Below, in pieces: positions 38,201-48,555 of a stretch of 62,000 nucleotides of DNA (positions are counted from its first letter, which is position 1; every line of letters begins with the position of its first letter). The stretch comes from Phoronis australis (taxonomy: Eukaryota > Phoronida > Phoronidae): assembly GCA_002633005.1 (NCBI GenBank), contig NMRA01000258.1:95288-157287 (forward strand), given 5' to 3'. The notes beneath the pieces were generated by a model. That model was not told the DNA's origin, made no database searches, and saw only the letters and a program-made list of their open reading frames with translations. Position numbers and translations under genes: made by a program.

Positions 38201-41200
38201 GAGTGCTAACAAGGATGACTTGGTTCTCGGGGTAGCAGAGCAAGAGGGCAGGGTAATGGAAGTGACACTGATGAAGAAGCGAGCAGACAACATCTACCAA
38301 CAGTGGGTCATGCAGGAGAATGGGTATGTTGGCTATACCTGATGAATAGAAACACTCTGAAACTTCTGATTACTCTTCTGAAACAGACATCCGAATCTAA
38401 GCTCAGGCTCAACTCGGGCTCAGAGTCGGGCTTCGAGTTAAGAGAGTTTACCCAGGACCCTGAAGCTCAATACATTATGAAACTTGTGGTGAAAAGTTTT
38501 GATAACTTGATATCTGACATCAGTTTTTCATTTTTTATGTCTCAGCTATTACAAGTTACAAAATTCTCACTTAAAATTTTTCTTTTGACTTTAATTCCTG
38601 GCAGTCCTATGATAGAATTGCATCAGATTTGCAGTAACCTTAGAATAATACCCATTGCCCAGCATTTAATGTTGAGCTTCCTGTGTTTTGAACACGATAG
38701 TTGCTAATTGTTTTGATTGATTTATCCTACTGCTATTCATGTTTGATTTCCAGCATAATCCGTTCCAAACATAACCCTCAGCTAGTTCTAAGCGTTAGTA
38801 TGCCAAGTAACCTGCGTAAAGAAGACACAGCTATGCCTCTCTCCTATGTGGGCGCGGGCGTCAGCCTTCAGCCTAAGAAGATTCATCAGTTTGGACAAGC
38901 CAATCAGAGGTGGCGGTACGACCCAGAGACCAAAGTCATCTCGGCGTTTCACACAGACTATGTGGACAAAGAAGTAACGGCAGCCAACAAGGCCAACGTG
39001 TGTACATATGCTGTGACACAAGAAGAGTTGGATCAACCGGTGAGTCATGAGTGAATCTTGTGCTTTTGTGGAGCAATGGTTTTCTTAGAGTCTAGTCACG
39101 AACCACTGTTGGATTCTTTTGTTTTTAATAATCATTCTTTTGCTGTTTGCAATTTTCTACATAACTCTCAATTAAAATACTTTGAGAATTTTATAAATTA
39201 AAAGAAACAGTCATGAAACTGAGTTCTATGGTGTAGTTTAATTTAGGTACTTCAGAAAGGATTGAACATAGACAGTTCTATTGAACATAGTTCTATTGAA
39301 CATAGTTCTATTGAACATAGTTCTGTTAAATACAGACTAAATGACTCAGTAATATAAATATACACATTTTCATTACCATTGTTTGTATGTCTATGATTCT
39401 TTTCTCAATATCAATCTATTGTGAGCTTTGTTTGTGTCAGGGCTACACTACAGTGATCCCAGCAGAGGACAACAAATCCCAGCGTATCTTTCTTTGCACG
39501 TCTTGTGCTCGGGCCATGAGAGGGCGCCACAAGCTGGAGAAGATACCTCATGCTGTTGACTTCTCTTGTGCAATGGGCCGAGGTAAACATGATCACCATA
39601 GTGTAGAATAGCCTTAGAATTGTCAAACAACTGTTAGTTATCGATAATCTATTACAAATTGCTGGTCTCCTTTCAAGTTAAACTCCAGCTATGATAATTC
39701 CAGGATTTGTTGACTCAGTAGTAAAAAAGCTTAATATGTCATGTGTTGTGTTTTGAAGGAAAGTGTTCAGGTTACTCATTTTTCCATGTCAAAATCAAGA
39801 ATTCAAATTGTGCTTTGATCAAACAAACATTATTTCTGAATGCAGTAGGTCCACTGTACAAAATTCAGCTAGACTAAGAGTTGAATATTTAATTTTATTT
39901 CTCAGCATGTAATTTGCATTTTATAGACTTTGTTTTTCTGGTTTGTTTTTGTTGTTATTTTGTTACTGCCTCACATCCATGTGATGCTAGACTGAGCTTA
40001 AATCTATTTAGCGAAACGAATGCATTTTGTACAGCAAGTCTTTTGACTCGATCAGTCCATCACTTTTGAAATTTGTATGTTTGTTAATTTGCAGCCAAAG
40101 ATTATGGCATGAAACAGATTGGTAGTTTCCAGTGCCTCAATGGCAAAGTTGACCTTTCAACTTTTGAAGCCAAGAACACATTGAATGAATGGGAGGAGAC
40201 ACTGGACATGCTGCGTCAAGAGACGAGTGTTCGGGTGATCGCACGTCACATCTCGGCCACTCGTACGGTGACGACAGTGAAGATATATGCTTACAGAAAT
40301 GGTGAAGGTCGTCTGAAGCCAGGAGAGCTTATTGTGGGGTCCAGCATTGTTGGGGTAGGTTTTGTTTACTTTTAATTAAGGATTATTTTAATTTTGTATA
40401 GTCACTTGGTTTATCATTACTATTTGGTTTTAGTATTAAGATTCCTGAGGTGTCAATGGTTTACAGTGATTGTAATTATGGATGTCAGTGTTAGGGTAAA
40501 AGTATTGTGTGTGCATTAGGATATTGTAAGTTGATGAAGTAATTATTCTTGCATATTGACAATGAGCTCTGAGTTCTTATTGAAAAATATTGACTGTGGC
40601 ACAAAAACGGTTGATGGGAAATACCTATTGAAAGACAGTTTGTTTATTTGATTGTTACGTTTTCAATTCCATGGAATTTTATCTGGTTGTTTTAAAAATA
40701 GGACTTCAAAACAATAAGATTGCTAAAAACAAAAGTTTCAATTTTATGTTTAAGTTCCCTGGTGTCTCCATCTTTCAGCTGTTGGAACAGTGTACATATC
40801 GGCTTCAGATGAGCAGTGCAGCTCGTAGGTTATTTACTGCAGATGGCACTATGATCTTAGACATGGATGACCTCATCAACTGGGCGGTGCTTCACTACAT
40901 GAGTGGCATGAAGCAAACGCATAAGAAGAAGGTCAGGCAAGAACCAGACGGTCAACAAGCAGCTGAGGGTATGGTGGCTTTCACCTAAACACGGGGTTTT
41001 CACGCTGTCTTAAAGCAGCATTTCTGAAACTATGTTTTATCCAAATGCAAAGTTTGATTTAGATTACAGTAAAATTGGTCACAAAACTCAAATAGGATGA
41101 GATTTCCAAAGAACTGACAGTTCATTTTTCCTCGAGGCCATGCTTGGAACCGTTACTTGTAGAGCTTGGTCTCAAGCATTAGCGAACTGTCAGTGCATTC

Positions 41201-44200
41201 AAAGCCTTAACATTTACCAAAGAACAATTTTTGAATGATGGTAAATGAAACTGTTTTTGGTACTGAAGTATTTTGACTTATAGTGACCTTAAAACTATGG
41301 GAACTGGGTGACCTTATAGCTAACTCATTAGATGCTCAACTGAGAGGTTGAGGAATCTGTTCGTTGGTCAACTATTGCTGCCAGCACAACTGTTCTCAAG
41401 ATCATAGACGCAGCTTTTCTCATTTTGTAATAATGGCACCCCTTCTTCATGGAGATTTTAATGAAGAAATAAAAACAAGGCATTACGCGCTAAATTGGCC
41501 CAGATTTAAGAAATTGTGGGACTATCTTAATTCATACTGAAGAGTACATTGTAAAAACTACATCTATGTTTTGTATAACAGTTAAACCTACTATTAGTAT
41601 ATTTATCACAGGGCTATAATTTTGTAATTAAAATGTTGTTTAAGGTTTCTTAGTTTGAAAGCAACCTTCATTGACAATAGCGTGCTATGTTGTCAGGTTT
41701 GCCTGTTCGACATGTTCTTAGCTGTTAGTTGTTTTGTTTCATTTTGTGAAACTAATGCGCAGACCTCTTGGCGGTGCCTCTTCATTGCTTTGTGTAGAGA
41801 TTTCACTCGACCAGTTGTGGCATCTTGATCAAACTATTTCATTTTCATTATTAAATTACAGCCTTCAGTCTTCAATAAACTTAACAAATTGAAAGTTAAG
41901 CATTGATAGTGGACCTTTTGCATTTTTTCAATTTTGCAGTGTTGCATTCTGTTCAGTGTCCCACTGTTGGTTTAAATTTTTCCGTTTTCTTATTTCAACC
42001 CAAAGTGAAAGTTGAGGCAGTCAAAATTATAGTCGTAACAAATTCTATTTTGCCCTATCCAATGTGTGGAGAGTCTGGCTTAACATTTCCCATCATCCTA
42101 TTTATGCCTTCCTTTACCTTTTGTAGATCAAGCAGACAGTGTTGTTGGCTCTCAGCAGGAAAGCCAAACAGGCTCGCAGCAAACAACTGGCAGTAACGTG
42201 AGTGGTCCTACTGAAGTAAACAAGTTGTTTGACAAGAAGGAAAGTGACAAGGAGGAGGAGTCAAGTAAGCTGATTTAAACCAATGTTGAATCTGATTGGC
42301 TTACTGTTTGAATAATGCAGCTGCTGTAGATGTCTGGTAGCTTTCTCATTTTGAGAGATGTTCATATCATCCGTGTAGAGATATATGATCATTAAGAGGC
42401 ACACTCTTAGCTTTTTTCATGGCCCAAGTCACCCAAAGGACTGTCCTGAGATGGCCTACACGCTGTGCTGTTGGTGATATCTGACTTTTTGTATCACTGA
42501 TAGCTTTACTGAATGATCTGAATGTTTTAATGACAAGAAACTGACTTAAGATCATTTTTGACTTAAGTCTAAGATTTGTCTCAAGATCCAAACCTTGAAA
42601 CTTCCATATCTGGTAAGTTTGTCAAAATTAAGACAAAACTTAAATATTTAAAAACTTAAGTAATACTTACGATCTCTTACTTCAAACGGACTTGGGACAA
42701 ATTTATGTTTTATCTTAAAATTGGCTGAAACTTATGATTTGTCTTTAGTTCAGTCAGTTTTCTTGGAACGGGGCCCAGTTGTTCTCTTGGAGATATACTT
42801 ATTAATATTAGGCAATACTTCTCAACTAAAGGTGTTTGCTGTAAGATTTTCAACTTTTGATCATACTCCTATTTGGACTTGCTGATGTTTATTTTTAATT
42901 ATGTTGCTCACGGTGTGCATAAACCGTCAAAATCTAGTAATTTGATTTAGTTTATGATAATTACAATCCACCTTTTTCTACATTCTAGGAATTCCGTGAT
43001 CATGATAAGTATTGAAATTGTTTACTAAAAAGCAAACTATTTGTAAAAATTCAGTCATTGTTGACTGAGTCAGTGTTAGTTTTTGTTCCTGCTTTTCATG
43101 TTTGCCAATAACAGTTCTTCATTTTAGCTTTAAAAAATCTCTTTTTTAAATAAAAAAGTGATTTTAAAGGTCAATGTGGACTATCAACTGCATTATCTGG
43201 TAGAAAGTTTGTAAGCCTTCTATAGCATGTGTGCACTTCATATTCCTGTAACTAAGGTTGTTCTCTGAAATTTTGTCTGTTGTTCTATTAACTGTAAGTT
43301 TTTGATTGGCCCCTTGTCATTACTCAATGTTTCCATTTTTAGAGCCTGGCGAACCAGTACGGGAACGCAGACCTTCGTTAGATCGTCGCAGCAGTATAGA
43401 CAAGACAGAACCCCCTCCACTGGAAGTAATACTCAGGTATCCTGTGGAGATTTGGGCATCAACCGCCGATGTGTTCGTCAAGCCTGAAGGTAGGTGTCTC
43501 TGCTGTATCCCAATTTTCACCAAGATTTTGCTTTCATAGTGTTTTAAATTGATGTGGTGCTTTTTGTGGGGCATTCTGGTAAATGATTTTGTTTTGTAAC
43601 TTTCAGATGTTGAAGTTAAGTACTTGGAACAGCTCCAACAGAGGGAGGAAAGATCTGCTGTGACCTTTGAACTTGAAAAAGAAAAGCATGTCCTAAGGCA
43701 AATGCAAGGTGCGACAAATATTTGGCAGATATGAAAGAATATACCATCTGTCTCATCATTTTATTGTTTTCAGTATTTGAATATTAGCTGGTAAACAACA
43801 GTTAAGTTTAAAACTCCATTTTGGAATAAATCAAGTTAACACAGTGAAGGCTTCCGAAATCAGCTCCATTCAGTTTTTGATGTTTTATACATAATTATTT
43901 AAAAACTAGCTAACTTACCGTGTTGAAAAAAATACACCAAAGGGTTCCACCCCAAAACACCAGTCAGAACACACCAAAGGGTTCCACCCCAAAACACCAG
44001 TCAGAACACACCAAAGGGTTCCACCCCAAAACACCAGTCAGAACACACCAAAGGGTTCCACCCCAAAACACCAGTCAGAACACACCAAAGGGTTCCACCC
44101 CAAAACACAGTCAGAACACACCAAAGGGTTCCACCCCAAAACACAGTCAGAACAATGGCTCTCTTAAGTGACGCTGCTGATTGTGGCTTTTTTTATTAAT

Positions 44201-47200
44201 TAATTAAGTGGCAAATTCTGGCAACTTTTTCTCGTCTCGTTGCTGTTGCATGCACAACAATAATTGTACCTAGAAAGTCAAATCAATTTAATGTGTCATG
44301 GGTGTTATTCTTTCCTCAGGCCGCCGACTAGAAGAGATGAGCCCTGGAGAGTATCGTTCAACTAGGAGTCCAACACAGCCCGTTGTCATAGAGAACTCTT
44401 GGCAGGAACCGACCGTGCAAGAGCAGGAGACACATGACAAGGTCCACCTGTTGGAGGTTGGTGGAGTCAGTTAACAGAATGCTAGCCAACAGTTATTGAA
44501 ATCAGGGCTGTGTTTCTCAGATGCAAGAATCTCGTGAGTAAAGCGAGTGTGATCACATGCTTCACTTGGAATGCATGTAGAGATCTCATGAGTCTTGCAT
44601 TTTTGCGCGATTCTTGCATCCACAAATCACTGCGAAGACATTGGTTATTTCTTTGCTGTGCATATTTTGCTCGCTTGTTCCTGTAAAGTATTCCATGGTT
44701 TAGTTCACCCCTTATCACTTATCAGGTATCTGAGCTTGACTTTGCCTCCTGAAAGGTGATGCTTGTGGCATTATGAAATTTTCGCCAGCACTTCATGAAT
44801 GTTATGAGATTTTATTAATATTTTGCTTGAACTTTTTCCTGCATTATTTCTTGTTTAAGACATTAAGTGTAAAATTAACTGTGTCCATTGTTTTCAGACC
44901 CACCTAGCTGAAGTGAAAGCATCTCAGTCGGAGAACCCAAAAACTAGAGAGTGTAACACTAGCTCAACACGACGACTGTATCAACAACCTGCCATGGTGA
45001 GACTAATCTATTGGTTTTCTCTGGTCTCCTTATTGTAATTTTGATTTGCGTAAGCACTACTCAATGACATATCTTATTCAGATTTCAGTAGGAAGTGGTC
45101 TTATTTGTTGCAGTTTCCACTTTTTATTCATTCAGTTCTAAATATCCTCTTCTTGTCTGGGTTAATACCTAAGGTCGGCTTACCTCCCACTGACCCCTAT
45201 TTCCAAATTTTCACTTTTAAGCGCGTGTGCTGGACTTACCGCCCACTCCAAATTTACAAGACAAGGACTTCCCTTAAAGTACCTGAATGTGTCTTGTATG
45301 TGAATGCTCGTCTCATCTGTATTTTAGCTCATAAAAAGTACACAAATTTTGCTAACCTTTGAGTAACAATCAACCATTTTCATCTGAACCTTGCTTTATT
45401 TGTGTGGGACAATACCCACACTCTCCCTCTCTCTACTGAAGGGAGACATAAAAGGGTACTCAATGTGTTATCCAATCAAAGTCATTTGATGTTACACATG
45501 ACACTTGTGCAAAAAACTATGAAGCATTTGCGTGTGGTCACCTCATAACATCCGCATAACATTTTGCATTAATTTGAAGATGCACTGCATAAAGACTTGT
45601 CATGCTACTGAACTACTGTAAAGGATCACTCCATTATAGATGGTAAGCCTTGAAGTACAATCCAACTAGTATGTTTTATTGGACTCTTGCCCGTAAACTC
45701 CTCTTACCAGAACAAATGATCAGGTTAACGCCCACCTCCACTTCTCAAAAGTTCAGTTTTAAGTGCCATGCTTGACAACGCTACCTCTTTGAGTACCCTG
45801 GGTAGTAACCAGGACAAGTATGGTAGAACATTGAAGTCCATTGACCAATAAAAGTTATTTTTCTAAGTAAAATACTGTTGCTCTTCCATTGTCATTACTT
45901 TCTGACTTCTATCTTTTAGAAACGTGTTCTGATCTTCCCAAATGGTGAGTCCATGGATAGAGCTTGTTATGTGTGGGGTGAGTCCATACATCAGCTGTTG
46001 GATAACGCATCACAAAGACTGAACCTGAGGAAGCCTGCTAAGGTCTTGTTTACTCTCGATGGTATTCAGGTAAGTACCTAGTCTATTTTTCTGGAAATTT
46101 GGCCCTCCATCAGTCTCTTTTACTTTGTCTGTCAGTGCGTGTATGTCTATCTGTTAGTTTTGGTGTAGAACAACTGTTGGTAACGGAGATTTTACTTTTT
46201 AGTATCGATGCTTTGGAGCAAGGGCGCGATACAAATTGTGATTTGTCCTTACTTGAAACCTCAAAGGGACCTTACTTTTGTCGGACTTTACTGTGAAATA
46301 ACAGGGTTGCAAACTAAAAAACGTACTAGTTATATTAAAATCGCACTCATCTGTAACATTGTTACCTTAGGGGATTTCCTTGTGCATGGAATGTTTGAGA
46401 TTGGCCAACATCTGACTGTTGTATTTCTTCAAGCAGTCATAGCCAGTCTGGATGTTAGCAATGTTTTGATCACTGACATGCATTACTCGGAAAAGTTGTG
46501 ATGCATGTTTTGAAATAAGTTTTCTGAAATTTACGTGCAGTCGGGACGTTTGGCCCTTCAGAGTATTTACTCTCACAGTATAGACTTGTCAGAGTAAGGA
46601 CTTCTCATGATATTTTCAGATCAATCAACTAGACTCCTAAAATCACATTCAAGTTTTTGCTGAGAATAAACCCAGTCGCATTTCTATGTTCATCAAAGAT
46701 TTCTTGGGTTGAAAATTAAGTTACCAGATTTGGAGAAAAGTAGCACTTGATAGCAAGTGCTGGCAGTTGGATTAAATATTGCATTTTCCTCTGAAGTGAA
46801 TATTTTCCATCTTCTTTATGTTCATCTTCTTTTCAAATTTTAATTCTGTCACTTGCATTGTTCAATTTAAAATAATTATTATGTACTTGTTCCTTCTTGT
46901 CCATTGATACAGATCAAACAGTTTGATGAGATTGAACGTGATCAGCTGATGTGTGTGTCATACGGTCGCCCGTTTGTTCGACCAAAGGACAGTCATCAGA
47001 CAATAGAGGTGAAAGCTAACTGGTCCCGTGCCCGTCGGCAACATGGCCCCCATGCCACGGAACTAACAGTTCAGCGACAGAAGAACGCAGCTGTTGATGT
47101 AAGTTGTCAGTAGTCTTGTGAATCTCATTATCTTCATACTGGTAAATTTGGTGTAAATTTTGGAATTTACTATTTGGTAAACTTTTCCCAAAATCACACC

Positions 47201-48555
47201 CCATGTTTCACTGTCCTTAAAACTACATACTTTTAAATAATAATTTTGTCCTTAAAACTACATACTTTTAAATAATAATTTTGTTTGTGAAAATTGGATT
47301 TCGACATCAAACAGGACGTAAATATGGTTATAATTGTACAGTTCTCAATATGTAGTAGAGTTCAGTTAACAAAAATTACATTTTTGTCCCCATCTGGGTG
47401 TGAAGTCACAAAACCAACCAATACACTTGCAGGGTCTAAAGACCCTTTGAGTAAAAATCAAGGAAAGTGTCCTAGCAACTACCAGTTTTTCGAGGAGGCA
47501 GTGTGTGCGCCTAATGGGCTGAGTGTCCACTTCCTGTTCTCAGTGATGTGGGTTCAAATCTCACTGGAGTCAAGTCTCTTGCGCTTCATTAATTTGTGTG
47601 CATCAAAAATGGATTTGGGTGTTTGGTGCAATGGGCCTGGCATCTCATGCGATGTGTGTCAGACCACCTACACTAAATTTTTACCCGTTTTATGTTTGAA
47701 ATTTACCCCTGGCTTTACACTGTGTCATTAATTAAAGGCCCTGTCAAACCTAATTAGTTCTCAGAAAGTCCAAACTATTCTTAACATCCTGATGAAATGG
47801 ACTGGGAACTGGCGCAAAATGGCTACATTTACCACAGCATGTCTCAACACGTTGCGCGACATTATTTCCTAGGTTGTACATGGTAAATAGCTCATTCTCA
47901 GTTTTTCCCATTTTCAGTATAGTACTGAGAACTGGCTTGATTTGACTGGGCTCGTAGTCTGAGATCACTGACACAATATATGCTATGTTACAGGGCTGGC
48001 TAACTAAAACATCTTAGTTGAGGTAGCATATATCACCACACCTGCACTCATGCACTTTTATTTGACTTCTGTTGCCATTTAAAATTGAATCTTTCTCTTC
48101 CATAATCATCAGAGTTATAATTTTGTAGTCTTTAGCCACACGTTCTGACTCACTGTTATTCTTCTTTGATGTAGGTAGTATTTTGTATAAAGTTATGATT
48201 TGGTGGTCAACTTAGTCATCTTTTCACTTTACCCTGCAGTGTTATGCACAATAAAACTCATGCAGTATCATGCTCTGTTTCAACTGTTTGTTAAAACATG
48301 GTTAACAAGAGATCTTTTGGATAATAGGCCTTAATTTGTTGCGATATCCGTAGATATCAGTGATAGTTTAAACCTTAATTAACATTTAACAGTTTCAAGA
48401 ATCTATCTGGACCTTTGCACTAGTACCCGCAGTCATTGACTCTATGTCTCTTTCAGGTTGATCCATTTGGCCCACCAATCCTAGCAATAACAGACGGACA
48501 AGAGAACAAAACTAAGAAACCTCCTCTTCCTAGAGATTACCACTCTACAAGGTGA
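15872..48555 (+). CDS. DCDC1: Doublecortin domain-containing protein 1 (DCDC1/DCDC5-type), complete, 38 coding exons
   Basis: This is a giant multi-doublecortin protein with ricin-B-like regions. Human DCDC1/DCDC5 is reported to bind microtubules and act at the central spindle, linking mitosis with membrane traffic. I traced 38 exons from ATG 15872 (MSQPGTGKAR) to TGA 48553-48555, listed in the domain entries below. They total 5667 nt, giving 1888 residues, slightly longer than human DCDC1 as I recall it. Every junction keeps phase and every intron is GT-AG. The order is: basic disordered N terminus; DCX units at about 172-245, 290-385 and 490-588; ricin-like 1 at about 700-864; DCX at 892-1045; ricin-like 2 at about 1190-1385; DCX at 1435-1520; charged/coiled segment; DCX at 1745-1815. 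The start is supported by a splice acceptor 4 bp upstream. Exons are spaced over 33 kb. Confidence 0.95.
18005..18068. repeat. gtccggcgtctg-type minisatellite inside the transposon
   Basis: Short copies of gtccggc and gtctggt (6-14 bp steps) run head to tail at the start of the internal tandem region of the element at 17810-19228. Confidence 0.85.
18061..18800. repeat. About five diverged 150-bp tandem modules
   Basis: Each module carries an atttcataaaatttggcat-like block, then a gattcgac block and a gcaccacctagtggccagtt block. Modules start near 18061, 18205, 18356, 18505 and 18650. Segments 18195-18355 and 18638-18800 match best, at about 443 bp separation. Fragments with similar wording occur at 28820-28990 and may be relatives. 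Confidence 0.7.
20333..20988 (+). CDS. DCDC1: DCDC1 exons 3-4: first doublecortin domain
   Basis: Exons 20333-20477 and 20826-20988 encode residues 145-248. The strand-turn motif VVATAFKNGTRD is followed by a helix (LLEMCTTKLQLTSAARRVF) and the terminal signature ISQGEDFKNPY, the standard doublecortin fold order. The intron falls between the beta hairpin and the helix, as in the other DCX units of this gene. Confidence 0.92.
21740..24447 (+). CDS. DCDC1: DCDC1 exons 5-8: linker and second doublecortin-like unit
   Basis: Exons 21740-21845, 22290-22395, 23453-23546 and 24281-24447 encode residues 248-405. A lysine-rich linker (EPKKRKKKCML) leads into RRVLVFRNGKGVEPIEVVA, then a helix (FLIPCTAKLNLTSHAKILF) and VWVSLGEGFSPSG. 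The final part is extended relative to a canonical DCX by an inserted VLDKCLQTWTTPVLG segment. Confidence 0.9.
24931..25159. repeat. Minisatellite, about 28-bp unit
   Basis: About eight copies of acattcaataacggcgcttg plus gacagggt lie in DCDC1 intron 8, with small indels between copies. Confidence 0.9.
25366..26336 (+). CDS. DCDC1: DCDC1 exons 9-10: charged helical linker
   Basis: Exons 25366-25464 and 26247-26336 encode residues 406-468. With the end of exon 8 (IIRECRDRVKQSEHYKSQ) they form a strongly charged stretch that is probably alpha-helical or coiled coil (KDIEDHNSAISRMKSQLKKI). No catalytic motif is seen. Confidence 0.88.
25847..25998. repeat. Minisatellite, 39-bp unit, four copies
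   Basis: The unit begins acaatattctggccaatgag and starts at 25847, 25886 and every 39 bp after. It lies in DCDC1 intron 9. Each copy contains ccaat. The repetitive open frames on both strands arise because 39 is divisible by three. Confidence 0.95.
26667..26716. repeat. 10-bp tandem repeat
   Basis: Five copies of ttacatattg lie in DCDC1 intron 10. Confidence 0.95.
27187..29530 (+). CDS. DCDC1: DCDC1 exons 11-14: third doublecortin-like unit
   Basis: Exons 27187-27273, 27507-27623, 28411-28567 and 29422-29530 encode residues 469-625. IKLKVYDNGTDDQEHVMYF forms the hairpin, LLDQLSMKKS the helix, and PIAKKIFDRYGNEITSISDL then CVWVSYGEAFKSPY complete the fold. The hairpin and the helix are separated by a long Met/Lys-rich insertion (MKAMTADEKKKMMME). 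Confidence 0.9.
27640..27960. repeat. Degenerate G-rich minisatellite
   Basis: Loose repeats of ggggtggggatagcatgggg follow the donor of DCDC1 exon 12. The coding strand is strongly G-rich with several ggg runs. Confidence 0.75.
29980..33297 (+). CDS. DCDC1: DCDC1 exons 15-19: first ricin-B-like region
   Basis: Exons 29980-30130, 31238-31345, 31826-32014, 32204-32349 and 33174-33297 encode residues 625-864. QxW-type beta-trefoil repeats are visible as NPNQRWGFSTDGFIYC and AQQRWAIKQER. TWVISKTGYIYTMAMSQLVL resembles another trefoil strand. Family knowledge places ricin-type lectin folds between DCX units in DCDC1; whether this one binds sugar is unknown. Confidence 0.88.
30303..30716. repeat. 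20-bp minisatellite carrying aggtca half-sites
   Basis: About twenty copies of a unit close to aggtcattactcatcatgac lie in DCDC1 intron 15. About a dozen copies keep aggtca, the core half-site of many nuclear receptors; the others read tggtca, gggtca or similar. Any regulatory role is inferred only. Confidence 0.9.
32506..32709. mobile_element. Foldback/MITE-like inverted repeat
   Basis: Two arms of about 90 bp (32506-32599 and 32622-32709) are inverted copies separated by about 22 bp. The left arm contains gcttgacatgttttgccgtt and caccatcatcagaagaaaaa; the right arm contains the reverse complements tttttcttctgatgatggtg and ccaaaacatgtcaagctggt. It lies in DCDC1 intron 18. No protein is encoded. 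The near-perfect arms suggest a recent insertion. Confidence 0.88.
33041..33205 (+). repeat. Tandem partial duplication of the DCDC1 exon 19 acceptor
   Basis: Three related ~58-60-bp copies start at about 33041, 33101 and 33157. The third contains the real acceptor and exon start (tgttgtag/atgggctatt). The first keeps an intact acceptor (tgttgtag/gtgggctgtt), but its copied exon part has an in-frame taa. The second has lost the AG (cttgcat). Confidence 0.9.
33351..33425 (+). repeat. 22-bp minisatellite with donor-like cag/gtaggt in each junction
   Basis: Copies of gtaggttgggacaccaggac plus ag start at 33351, 33373, 33395 and 33417, about 53 bp after the donor of DCDC1 exon 19. Each copy-to-copy junction reads acag/gtaggt, a good match to a 5' splice site. 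Confidence 0.92.
33964..34023. repeat. 16-bp tandem repeat
   Basis: About 3.7 copies alternate acctgatgtatgcttc and acctgttgtatgcttc in DCDC1 intron 19. Confidence 0.92.
34473..36155 (+). CDS. DCDC1: DCDC1 exons 20-23: fourth doublecortin domain, split by a charged insertion
   Basis: Exons 34473-34551, 34681-34766, 35037-35231 and 35909-36155 encode residues 865-1067. The hairpin IPLRLMVVKNGEKQTNMVM is separated from the helix LEMLLFLERCTGLLDLPFAA by roughly 50 residues rich in Lys, His, Asp and Glu, encoded mostly by exon 22. The unit ends with LVFVSCGEPFNDPSLS. The helical tail (FLLANLAGDVAQIRQFVAL) continues to the exon 23 boundary. Confidence 0.9.
35226..35640 (+). repeat. About 30-bp degenerate minisatellite that begins at the exon 22 donor
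   Basis: The unit tgatactggtgagtatcact plus agccattcac runs from the exon 22/intron 22 junction (ttactg/gtgagtatcac at 35231/35232). Later copies keep tactggtgag near 35360 and 35497, so donor-like copies follow the real donor. Confidence 0.85.
36634..37926 (+). CDS. DCDC1: DCDC1 exons 24-25: acidic linker
   Basis: Exons 36634-36805 and 37774-37926 encode residues 1067-1175. The segment includes a strongly acidic run (SGDEDEQTENDDQGTH) and a basic/aromatic stretch (RLEKMKWPWERIANEELTD). No domain is recognised; it probably acts as a flexible spacer before the second ricin-like region. Confidence 0.85.
37021..37100. mobile_element. Fragment of a dispersed repeat (tcatggcttcaaagagcc family)
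   Basis: In DCDC1 intron 24, gtgacttcatggcttcaaag and ccttgagaccaggctcttca resemble segments at 52981 and 54161. This is probably a truncated MITE- or SINE-like copy. Confidence 0.5.
38117..39582 (+). CDS. DCDC1: DCDC1 exons 26-28: second ricin-B-like region
   Basis: Exons 38117-38323, 38754-39039 and 39441-39582 encode residues 1175-1387. An RS-rich start (RSRSRSPVKSPRTPG) leads to trefoil-type strands LQMFVFNNGFIQSANKDDL, NIYQQWVMQENG, NPQLVLSVSMP and QANQRWRYDPETKVISAF, carrying two clear QxW motifs. Exon 28 adds a Cys pair (FLCTSCARAM) whose role is not evident. Confidence 0.9.
39273..39333. repeat. 15-bp tandem repeat
   Basis: About four copies of ttgaacatagttcta lie in DCDC1 intron 27. 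Confidence 0.93.
40095..40968 (+). CDS. DCDC1: DCDC1 exons 29-30: fifth doublecortin domain
   Basis: Exons 40095-40354 and 40779-40968 encode residues 1387-1537. TVTTVKIYAYRNGEGRLKPG forms the hairpin, and LLEQCTYRLQMSSAARRLF then TMILDMDDLINWAVLHYMSG complete the fold. A helical, charged lead-in precedes it (FEAKNTLNEWEETLDMLRQE). The terminal G-E-F/P signature of other units is replaced here. Confidence 0.9.
41101..41206. mobile_element. Small palindromic MITE-like element
   Basis: In DCDC1 intron 30 the left part ctgacagttc and the right part gaactgtcag are exact inverted copies. Inner segments (gccatgcttgg, gcttggtctcaagc) are also roughly inverted. Related wording occurs at 51934-52078. 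Confidence 0.6.
42127..44996 (+). CDS. DCDC1: DCDC1 exons 31-35: Gln/Ser-rich linker and coiled coil
   Basis: Exons 42127-42264, 43343-43489, 43607-43708, 44320-44456 and 44898-44996 encode residues 1537-1744. A Q/S-rich disordered part (VVGSQQESQTGSQQTTGS) is followed by LEVILRYPVEIWASTADVFV and a predicted coiled coil (YLEQLQQREERSAVTFELEK). A further charged linker runs to DCX6. Confidence 0.88.
42540..42776. mobile_element. Possible MITE-like repeat ending in ggaacggggcccag
   Basis: Repeated gacttaag and cttaagt blocks in both orientations, plus the terminal tcttggaacggggcccag, give this part of DCDC1 intron 31 the look of a dispersed non-autonomous element. Boundaries are uncertain. Confidence 0.35.
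43934..44152. repeat. Minisatellite, 37-bp unit (35 bp in later copies), six copies
   Basis: The unit begins acaccaaagggttccacccc. Copies start at 43934, 43971, 44008, 44045, 44082 and 44117, with a 2-bp contraction in the last two. It lies in DCDC1 intron 33. Confidence 0.95.
45920..48555 (+). CDS. DCDC1: DCDC1 exons 36-38: sixth doublecortin domain and C terminus
   Basis: Exons 45920-46069, 46913-47098 and 48457-48555 encode residues 1745-1888. KRVLIFPNGESMDRACYVWG forms the hairpin, IHQLLDNASQRLNLRKPAKV the helix, and RDQLMCVSYGRPFVRPKD closes the fold. The tail ends LPRDYHSTR then TGA, a short basic C terminus. Confidence 0.92.
47215..47284. repeat. 35-bp direct duplication
   Basis: Two adjacent identical copies of ccttaaaactacatactttt plus aaataataattttgt lie in DCDC1 intron 37. 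Confidence 0.93.
47505..47585 (+). mobile_element. tRNA-derived SINE-like segment
   Basis: A tgggctgagtgtcc A-box-like block (about 47514) is followed about 37 bp later by ggttcaaatctc (47551-47562), which fits an RNA polymerase III B box. The spacing suits a tRNA-derived SINE head. No intact cloverleaf was confirmed. Confidence 0.4.
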